Below, one piece after another: positions 43,694-49,780 of a stretch of 64,000 nt of DNA. The position numbers were made by a program, and so were the translations under genes. Location: assembly GCF_000384295.1 (NCBI RefSeq), contig NZ_KB913037.1, forward strand, positions 9,685,508 through 9,749,507, written 5' to 3'. This DNA is from Amycolatopsis balhimycina FH 1894. Lineage in GTDB: Bacteria; Actinomycetota; Actinomycetes; Mycobacteriales; Pseudonocardiaceae. The notes beneath the pieces were generated by a model that was not told where the DNA came from, searched no databases, and saw nothing but the letters and a program-made list of their open reading frames with translations. Each line of letters begins with the position of its first letter. The stretch's first letter is position 1.

Positions 43694-44158
43694 TCAGTTC
43701 CCGGGACGTTCGACGTCACCGCGCCACGCGCCGGTCTCCCGGCTGCCGCGCTCCTCGATGAACGTCTTGAACCGGCCGAGGTCGCCCTTGACGCGGCGGT
43801 CGAGGATGCCGAGCTTGTCGGCGACGTTCTCGACGAAGCCGTCCGGGTCGATGTCGAGCTGCGCGGTGACCCGGGTGTGCCGGTCGTCGAGGCGGTGGAA
43901 CGTCACGACACCCGCGTGCGTCGGGCCGGAGTCCGACTTCCAGGCGATGCGCTCGTCGGGGTGCTGCTCGGTGATCGTGGCGTCGAACTCGCGGGTCTGC
44001 CCGGCGACGCTGACCTTCCAGCGGGTGTGGGTGTCGTCGAGCTGCCGGATCTCGTCGACGCCCTCCATGAAGTGCGGGAAGGACTCGAACTGCGTCCACT
44101 GGTTGTAGGCGGTGGTGACGTCGGTCTCGACGTCGACGGATTCGGTGACGGTGCTCAT
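43694..44158 (-). CDS. SRPBCC-family (polyketide cyclase-like) protein
   Basis: 154 residues. The START/Bet v1-like fold reads VETDVTTAYNQWTQFESFPHFMEGV, then RWKVSVAGQTREFDATITEQ and VTFHRLDDRHTRVTAQLDIDPDGF. The group is the Coq10-like SRPBCC proteins widespread in actinobacterial stress loci. The ligand is unknown. A good SigB-type promoter lies upstream, overlapping the divergent STAS promoter. Confidence 0.88.
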   Translation of the reverse strand: MSTVTESVDVETDVTTAYNQWTQFESFPHFMEGVDEIRQLDDTHTRWKVSVAGQTREFDATITEQHPDERIAWKSDSGPTHAGVVTFHRLDDRHTRVTAQLDIDPDGFVENVADKLGILDRRVKGDLGRFKTFIEERGSRETGAWRGDVERPGN

Positions 44159-44201
44159 CGCGGCCGTGTCCTTTCTCGGGGCGGGATCGTCCTGTCCCGG
44201 G

Positions 44202-44226
44202 TTACCCGGCAAATCGATGACAAAAC
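44202..44226 (-). promoter_or_regulatory. SigB-type promoter (c)
   Basis: Minus strand: GTTT (44226-44223), 15 bp, GGGTAA (44207-44202), about 45 bp before the SRPBCC ATG. Confidence 0.7.
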
Positions 44227-44245
44227 GATGCAAACGTTCTAGGGT
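44217..44245 (+). promoter_or_regulatory. Housekeeping-type promoter of the STAS gene
   Basis: ATGACA (44217-44222), 17 bp, TAGGGT (44240-44245). It overlaps the divergent SigB-type promoter, so the two may interfere. Confidence 0.5.
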
Positions 44246-44270
44246 TGGACGTCGATGGAGGGAGATCGCG

Positions 44271-44645
44271 GTGGCCGACGACGGGACGCCTGTACTGACG
44301 GTGCGGATCCGCACCTTGCCCGAAGCCGTCGTCGTCGCGGCGGTCGGCGACTTGGACCTCGGCACCGCGCCGATGCTGCGCGCGCGGGCCCGGGCGGCCC
44401 TCGACGGCGGCCCGGGCGCGCTCATCGTGGACCTGGGCGGGATCGCGTTCTGCGGCTCGGCGGGGCTGCAGGTGATCGCCGAGCTCGTCGCGGCGACCGC
44501 CGCCGCGGACCTGCCGTTCGCGGTCGTCGCCGACCGGCGGCCGGTGCTGCGCACCCTGCGGCTCAGCCACCTGGACGCCACGCTCGCGCTGTACCCGACC
44601 CTGGCCGGCGCCCGCGCGTGGCTGCGGGAGCGGCCCAGCGTGTGA
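44271..44645 (+). CDS. STAS-domain anti-sigma factor antagonist
   Basis: 124 residues, GTG after GGAGGGAG. The SpoIIAA/RsbV-like STAS fold shows VVVAAVGDLDLGTAPML and GGIAFCGSAGLQVI, with Ser63 at the position phosphorylated by anti-sigma kinases. It would release a stress sigma factor from its anti-sigma when dephosphorylated. No kinase or sigma gene is adjacent, but it stands among SigB-type promoters, which fits a role in that circuit. Confidence 0.9.
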   Translation: MADDGTPVLTVRIRTLPEAVVVAAVGDLDLGTAPMLRARARAALDGGPGALIVDLGGIAFCGSAGLQVIAELVAATAAADLPFAVVADRRPVLRTLRLSHLDATLALYPTLAGARAWLRERPSV

Positions 44646-44650
44646 ACGGC

Positions 44651-44676
44651 GTTAGGCCCGGCCCGGCGGCGGGTAG
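44651..44676 (+). promoter_or_regulatory. SigB-type promoter (d)
   Basis: GTTA (44651-44654), 16 bp, GGGTAG (44671-44676), 9 nt before the ATG at 44686, so the transcript may be leaderless or nearly so. Confidence 0.55.
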
Positions 44677-44685
44677 TCCCCAGCC

Positions 44686-45492
44686 ATGGAAGCGGAGGCG
44701 CTGCTGCAGAGCCTGACCCGCGTCGTGACCGCGCTGACCGGCACGGGCCTCCGGTTCGCCGTCGCCGGCGGCCTGGCCGTGTACGCCCGCGGCGGGCCGC
44801 CGTCGGACCACGACGTCGACCTGTTCCTCAAGCCCGGCGACGCGGACCGCGCGGCGGAGGTCCTCACCGCCGCCGGGCTGCGGCGCGTGCACCCGCCGGA
44901 AGACTGGCTGACGAAGGTCTACGACGGGGACATCCTCGTCGACCTGATCCACCGGCCCAACCACCGGCCGGTGACCGACGAGCTGCTCGACCGGGCCGCG
45001 CTGATGCGGATCGGGTCCACCGCGGCGCCGGTCGTCTCCGGCACCGACCTGCTGGTGGACAAGCTGCTCGTGCTGAGCGCGCACCGGTGCGACCTCGCGC
45101 CGCTGCTGCGGATCGCCCGGGACCTGCGCGAGCAGGTCGAGTGGACCGAGGTCGCCGTGCAGGTGTCGGCCTCCCCGTACGCCCGGGCGTTCCTGAGCCT
45201 GCTCGGCGACCTGGCCGTGATCGACCCGAAGGAGGCACTCGTGCCCGAACCACCGCAGTACCTCGTCGCCCGGCTCAGCCGGGCACTGGCCGAAGACCCC
45301 CGTACCGCGGAGCTCGGCGTGCACGTGACCGTCCGGGGCGAGCACGTCCACCTGACCGGCGAAGTGACCTGTCCGGCGCGGAAGACGGAGGTGGACGCCG
45401 TCGTCCACGAGTACCTGACGGGAGAGCTGGTGCACAACGACGTCCGGGTCGCCGACGTCCGGGAACCGGTGCGGGCGGAGGAGATTTCATGA
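44686..45492 (+). CDS. Nucleotidyltransferase fused to a BON domain
   Basis: 268 residues. The N-terminal domain (about 1-170) is a minimal nucleotidyltransferase fold: VAGGLAVYARGGPPSDHDVDLFL supplies GG (28-29) and Asp43/Asp45, and DILVDLIH a third acidic residue (about 86). A C-terminal BON domain (about 190-268: ALAEDPRTAELGVHVTVRGEHVHLTGEV) usually binds lipid or membrane surfaces. I do not know a characterised protein with this pairing. The stop overlaps the metallophosphoesterase start by 4 nt, and a SigB-type promoter lies directly upstream. Confidence 0.8.
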   Translation: MEAEALLQSLTRVVTALTGTGLRFAVAGGLAVYARGGPPSDHDVDLFLKPGDADRAAEVLTAAGLRRVHPPEDWLTKVYDGDILVDLIHRPNHRPVTDELLDRAALMRIGSTAAPVVSGTDLLVDKLLVLSAHRCDLAPLLRIARDLREQVEWTEVAVQVSASPYARAFLSLLGDLAVIDPKEALVPEPPQYLVARLSRALAEDPRTAELGVHVTVRGEHVHLTGEVTCPARKTEVDAVVHEYLTGELVHNDVRVADVREPVRAEEIS

Positions 45493-46220
45493 GGATCGCC
45501 GCGGTCGGGGACGTGCACCTCGGCGAAGATTCCCGCGGCCTGCTCCGGCCGGCCCTGGAACACCTGGCGGGCACCGCCGACGTCCTGCTGCTGGCCGGCG
45601 ACCTCACCCGGCACGGCACGATCGACGAAGCCCGCGTGGTGGCCGACGAGCTCGCCGGGCTGGGCGTGCCGATCGCCGCCGTCCTCGGCAACCACGACCA
45701 CCACAGCGACTCCGGCGAGGTGATCGCCAACCTGCTGCGGGAGACCGGCGTCGAGGTGCTGGAAGGCGAGGCGGCCCGGTTCGACCTGCCGGACGGCTCC
45801 CTGGGCGTCGCGGGCGTCAAGGGCTTCGGCGGCGGGTTCGCCGGCAAGTGCGCCAGCCGCTTCGGCGAGCGCGAGATGAAGGACTTCGTCGAGCACACCA
45901 TGGCGTCGGCCAATTCGTTGCGCAAAGCGTTGCAAAGCCTCGACACCGATGTCGTCGTGGCCCTGACGCACTACGCGCCGATCCCGGGGACGCTGCACGG
46001 CGAGCCGCCGGAGATCCACCCGTTCCTCGGCTCGTACCTGCTGTGCGAGCCGATCGACGAGGTGGGCGCCGACCTCGCGCTGCACGGCCACGCCCACTTC
46101 GGGTGCGAGCAGGGCGTGACGCCCGGCGGGGTGCGCGTGCGGAACGTGGCCCAGCCGGTGATCCGCAAGGCTTATGCGCTGTACGAGCTGCACCCGGCCG
46201 AGCTCTCCGCGCGCCGCTGA
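45489..46220 (+). CDS. Calcineurin-like metallophosphoesterase
   Basis: 243 residues; the ATG overlaps the preceding stop (ATGA). All five metallophosphoesterase motifs are present: GDVHLGE, GDLTRHG, GNHDHHS, LTHYAP and LHGHAHFG, so it should bind two metals and be active. It is translationally coupled to the nucleotidyltransferase-BON protein, suggesting that one adds and the other removes a nucleotide or phosphate (inference). No signal peptide. Confidence 0.9.
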   Translation: MRIAAVGDVHLGEDSRGLLRPALEHLAGTADVLLLAGDLTRHGTIDEARVVADELAGLGVPIAAVLGNHDHHSDSGEVIANLLRETGVEVLEGEAARFDLPDGSLGVAGVKGFGGGFAGKCASRFGEREMKDFVEHTMASANSLRKALQSLDTDVVVALTHYAPIPGTLHGEPPEIHPFLGSYLLCEPIDEVGADLALHGHAHFGCEQGVTPGGVRVRNVAQPVIRKAYALYELHPAELSARR

Positions 46221-46226
46221 CGGTTC

Positions 46227-46529
46227 TTACGCGGCCAGGTGCGCGGCCGCGGCCGGCACGTGCGGCGCCAGCGCGTCGGCGATCACGGCGTACCCGGCGG
46301 CCGAGGGGTGGAAGCGGTCGGCGGAGAACAGCGCGGGGTCGGCGGCGAAGCGGGCGGCGAGCTCGGGGCCCGCGGCGGCCACGACCCCACCGGCGCGGAC
46401 GGCGGCTTCGGCCTGGGCACGCGCGTAGTGCGCGCTCGCGGCGGAGACCAGCTGCCGGTAGGCCCCCGGCAGATCTGGTCCTGCTCGACGGCCCGGAACT
46501 GGTGGCGGCGGCGCTGTCGCCGGTCCCAC
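46227..46529 (-). pseudogene. C-terminal remnant of an SGNH/GDSL hydrolase
   Basis: About 85 residues resemble the end of SGNH esterases: LPGAYRQLVSAASAHYARAQAEA and the block V motif DRFHPSAAGYAVIADAL. The N-terminal part with the GDS nucleophile is absent; upstream sequence leads straight into the terminator of the lipoprotein gene. It has no credible ribosome site. Probably a deletion remnant. Confidence 0.6.
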
Positions 46530-46534
46530 GTTGT

Positions 46535-46554
46535 ACCCCGGCTAGGACCGGGGT
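46535..46554 (-). terminator. Hairpin at the end of the lipoprotein gene
   Basis: ACCCCGG and CCGGGGT pair over 7 bp around CTAGGA, abutting the stop codon of the lipoprotein gene. Confidence 0.45.
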
Positions 46555-47375
46555 CAGGTACCCATCTTCTTCAAGAGTTCGGTGATGTCGGCGACCTGGT
46601 CGGCGGGCGGCACCGGGATCTCCACCGCCTTGCCCCAGTCGCGGTAGTCGGTCGTGGCCTTCAGCGTGGGGTCGCCCTGCAGATTCGACGGGGACGCGGC
46701 TGTCAGGTCGATGGCGAACCGCACGGGCCGCCGCGCCGCGTCGAGCCACAGCTCGGCCGGCAGCTTGGCGGTCATCGGCTTGTCCACCTGGCCGTTCACG
46801 GTCCGGTGCGCGAACTCCGGGAACAGCTCCGGTGCCTTCGCGCCGTCGATTTCGAGGCGGTAGTGGTTGACCGGCAGGGCGCCCAGCCGGGTCTGCTCCG
46901 CCGACACGATCCGGCCGGACCGCTCGACCACCAGCAGGGCCCAGCCGACGTCGGGCAGCTTCTGGATGAGCGGCTCGCCCCCGGACATCGCCCGGCTGAC
47001 CGGGTCGGCGCTGTCGGGGTCGGCACCCATCCACTGCTTGCCCGGGATGACTTCCTGGGGCATCCGGGTGTAGCTGCGCCCGTGGATCACGCGGGTCTCG
47101 AACCCCTGGATCACCATCGTGAGGCTGCCCCGGCCACCGTCGAGGGTGAGGGAGCCGGGAACGTCGGAGGTGGTGGTGCCGAGCACGGCGGTCATGGCGA
47201 AGGTGGCGGACGGCGTCTCGGCGACGCCGGCCCGGATGCCCGCCACGAGCTGGGCTGCGTCGGCGGCCGGCGCGCTCAGCGTGGTGGGGGCCGGAGGCGG
47301 TGCGGCGGTGGGACCGGGGTCGCAGGCCGCCAGGGCCAGTGCCGCCGCGGCGATGATCAGGCCGGTCTTGCGCAC
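46554..47375 (-). CDS. LppX/LprG-like lipoprotein
   Basis: 273 residues, GTG start. The signal peptide has lipobox LAAC with lipidated Cys18, then a Pro/Ala/Thr-rich linker. The body begins LVAGIRAGVAETPSATFAMTAVLGTT, typical of the LppX_LprAFG-like lipid-binding fold, followed by beta strands such as SLTMVIQGFETRVIHGRSYTRM. Related proteins carry lipids or lipoglycans in the periplasm. The ligand is unknown. Confidence 0.8.
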   Translation of the reverse strand: MRKTGLIIAAAALALAACDPGPTAAPPPAPTTLSAPAADAAQLVAGIRAGVAETPSATFAMTAVLGTTTSDVPGSLTLDGGRGSLTMVIQGFETRVIHGRSYTRMPQEVIPGKQWMGADPDSADPVSRAMSGGEPLIQKLPDVGWALLVVERSGRIVSAEQTRLGALPVNHYRLEIDGAKAPELFPEFAHRTVNGQVDKPMTAKLPAELWLDAARRPVRFAIDLTAASPSNLQGDPTLKATTDYRDWGKAVEIPVPPADQVADITELLKKMGT

Positions 47376-47554
47376 GGGGCCCCCTCGGTGTCCGGTGCGG
47401 AGGAAGGTATCGGGAAAAGGTCACGTTCCGGGCATCGCCGACCCGACGGGTGTGACGTGTGTCCGGCTTGAGACCGTGACCGGATCGCGCATAATGGCCA
47501 CTGACCGACTGCTTGGTATGTGCCGGGCACCACAGCCGAAGGAGACACCCTGCC

Positions 47555-48307
47555 GTGAACTCGTTCAAGGATCGCGTCGCGATCGTCACCGGCGCCAGCC
47601 GGGGCATCGGCCTCGGGATCGCGAAGACGCTCGTCGAGCGCGGCGCCAAGGTCTGCCTCACCGCGCGCAAGCCGGAGGCCCTGGAAGAGGCCGTCAGCTC
47701 CCTCGGCGGCCCGGACGTCGCCATGTTCGTGGCCGGCAAGTCCGACGACACCGACCACCAGGACGAGACGGTCGCCAAGACGATCGAGACCTTCGGCCGG
47801 CTCGACTACCTGGTCAACAACACCGGCATCAACCCCGCCTACGGCCCGGCGCTGGACATCGACCCGGCCGCGGCGGCGAAGATCCTCGCCGTCAACGTGC
47901 TCGCGCCGCTGGCCTGGACCAAGCGCGCCCGCGACGCGTGGATGGGGGAGCACGGCGGCGCGGTCGTCAACGTCGCTTCCGTTGCCGGCCTCGGCGCTTC
48001 GCCCGGCATCGGCATGTACGGCGTCAGCAAGGCCGCGCTGATCCGGCTGACCGTCGAGCTCGGGGCCGAGCTGGGGCCGAAGATCCGCGTCAACGCCGTC
48101 GCCCCGGCCGTGGTCAAGACGAAGTTCGCGACCGCGCTCTACGAGGGCCGCGAGGAGGAGGTCGCCTCGGCGTACCCGATGAAGCGGCTCGGCCTGCCGT
48201 CCGACATCGCGGGCGCGGTGGCGTTCCTGCTCTCCGACGACGCGGGCTGGATCACCGGCCAGACCGTGGTCCTCGACGGCGGCGTGACCCTCGGCGGTGG
48301 CCTGTGA
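47555..48307 (+). CDS. Short-chain dehydrogenase/reductase (FabG-like)
   Basis: 250 residues, GTG after GAAGGAG (47538-47544). Classical SDR: cofactor loop TGASRGIG (about 12-19), NNTG, catalytic Ser in VVNVASVAG, YGVSK (Tyr/Lys), and C-terminal ITGQTVVLDGGVTLGGG. It probably oxidises or reduces a keto/hydroxy-acyl group with NAD(P)H. The stop overlaps a second SDR, so the two are coupled. Confidence 0.92.
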   Translation: MNSFKDRVAIVTGASRGIGLGIAKTLVERGAKVCLTARKPEALEEAVSSLGGPDVAMFVAGKSDDTDHQDETVAKTIETFGRLDYLVNNTGINPAYGPALDIDPAAAAKILAVNVLAPLAWTKRARDAWMGEHGGAVVNVASVAGLGASPGIGMYGVSKAALIRLTVELGAELGPKIRVNAVAPAVVKTKFATALYEGREEEVASAYPMKRLGLPSDIAGAVAFLLSDDAGWITGQTVVLDGGVTLGGGL

Positions 48308-49074
48308 CCGGCGTCGTCGTCACCGGGGGCGGCGGCGGCATCGGTGCCGCGCTGGCCCGCCGCTTCGCCGCCGACGGCGCTCAGGTCGTCGTCGCCGACC
48401 TCGACGGCGACAAGGCCGCCGAAGTCGCGAAGGAAGTCGGCGGGACGGCCTTCGCGGGGGACGTCGCGAGTCCCGAAGGCGTCGCGAGGCTGGTCGAGAG
48501 CGCCCGCGGAACCCTTGGCGAGATCGACGTCTTCTGCGCCAACGCGGGGATCGCGCCCTTCGGCGGAGCCGAAAGCGGCGAAGAGATGTGGGCGCGCACC
48601 TGGGAAGTCAACGTCATGTCCCACGTCCGCGCGGCGAACCTGCTGCTGCCGGCGTGGCTCGAGCGCGGCAAGGGCCACTTCGTCGCGACGGTGTCCGCCG
48701 CCGGCCTGCTGACCAGCCTCGGCTCGGCGCCGTACTCGGTGACCAAGCACGGCGCGCTGGCGTTCGCCGAATGGCTGTCGGCGACCTACCGGCACCGCGG
48801 CATCACCGTGCAGGCGATCTGCCCGCAGGGCGTGCGCACGGCGATGCTGGAAAGCACCGGCACCGCCGGGCAGCTGCTGATGGGCGCGTCGGCGATCGAG
48901 CCGGAGCAGGTGGCGGACGCGCTGTTCGCGGCGATCGAGGAGAAGCGGTTCCTGGTGCTGCCCCACCCCGAGGTCGCGGGCTACTACGCGGTGCGCGCCA
49001 CCGACACCGACCGGTGGCTCGGCGGGATGAACAAGCTGCAGCGCAAGGTCGAAGAGGCCGTCGGAGAGCTGTGA
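48304..49074 (+). CDS. Short-chain dehydrogenase/reductase
   Basis: 256 residues, GTG overlapping the upstream stop by 4 nt. Cofactor loop TGGGGGIG (about 7-14), Asp in VADLDGD suggesting NAD preference, CANAG, Ser in VSAAGLL, and catalytic YSVTK. The C-terminal KLQRKVEEAVGEL is typical of an SDR group linked to fatty acid or steroid metabolism. It is coupled with the preceding SDR. Confidence 0.92.
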   Translation: MTGVVVTGGGGGIGAALARRFAADGAQVVVADLDGDKAAEVAKEVGGTAFAGDVASPEGVARLVESARGTLGEIDVFCANAGIAPFGGAESGEEMWARTWEVNVMSHVRAANLLLPAWLERGKGHFVATVSAAGLLTSLGSAPYSVTKHGALAFAEWLSATYRHRGITVQAICPQGVRTAMLESTGTAGQLLMGASAIEPEQVADALFAAIEEKRFLVLPHPEVAGYYAVRATDTDRWLGGMNKLQRKVEEAVGEL

Positions 49075-49078
49075 ACCC

Positions 49079-49594
49079 CTAGCGCACCACGCGGTACCAG
49101 TTCGGGCGCAGGACTTCGAGCCTGATCGTCCGGCCGCCCGGGTGGCCGAACATCCGCACGCCGTCGCCGAGCAGCACCGGGACGGGCAGCGCGAGGATCT
49201 CGTCGAGCGTCCCGGCTTCGAGGCACTGCCGGGCGATGCCGGCGCCGAGAACGTTGACGTACTTGCCGCCCGCGGCCTCCTTCGCGGCGGTCACGGCCTC
49301 CTCGAGATCACCCACGAAGGTGACGTCGGGGGCCGCGGCCGCCGGGCGGTGGGTGAGCACGAACTGCGGCCCTTCCCAGCCGCCGCCGAATGCCTTGCCC
49401 TCGCCTTCGGTGCCGCGGTGGGGGTCGTCCCCGCCGTAGGTCCGCCGGCCGACGAGCAGCGCGCCGATCCGCGGGATCAGCTCGTCGACCAGCGGGTCGG
49501 GACCCAGGTATGGGGTCAGCCAGGACATGTCCCCGCCGGGGCCGGCGATGAACCCGTCGACCGAGCAGCTGAACGCGTAGAGCAGTTTCGCCAT
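49079..49594 (-). CDS. Dihydrofolate reductase-family (RibD C-terminal-like) protein
   Basis: 171 residues, ATG after GAGGAG. RibD_C-like fold: LLYAFSCSVDGFIAGPGGDMSWL, LLVGRRTYGG, and NVLGAGIARQCLEAGTLDEI. This group uses NADPH to reduce unknown substrates and is not true folate reductase. Convergent with the SDR pair, with a 4-nt gap. Confidence 0.88.
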   Translation of the reverse strand: MAKLLYAFSCSVDGFIAGPGGDMSWLTPYLGPDPLVDELIPRIGALLVGRRTYGGDDPHRGTEGEGKAFGGGWEGPQFVLTHRPAAAAPDVTFVGDLEEAVTAAKEAAGGKYVNVLGAGIARQCLEAGTLDEILALPVPVLLGDGVRMFGHPGGRTIRLEVLRPNWYRVVR

Positions 49595-49702
49595 GGGTTG
49601 TCTCCTCGAACTCAGTGGACTTCAGTACTGACGGCCGAGAGCGCGAAACTCATCGGTTCACCCGGTCATGTCCGGAACGCGACAGGATCACCACGGACCG
49701 TT

Positions 49703-49714
49703 GACAACGGTGTC
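49703..49714. promoter_or_regulatory. LacI-type operator upstream of the GH92 gene
   Basis: GACAACGGTGTC, one mismatch from a perfect palindrome and one base different from the box at 38708-38719. It lies 66 bp before the GH92 ATG. Confidence 0.6.
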
Positions 49715-49780
49715 AGCGCGCGAGGACCGTTTCGTCACGCAATCGGCTGAACTTGTGCTCACTGGCGAAGGACAAGTGAC

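Noticed and set aside
46239..47471. Forward-strand open frame over the lipoprotein gene (410 codons)
   Set aside because: Antisense shadow of the lipoprotein, whose signal peptide and lipobox on the minus strand are clear.
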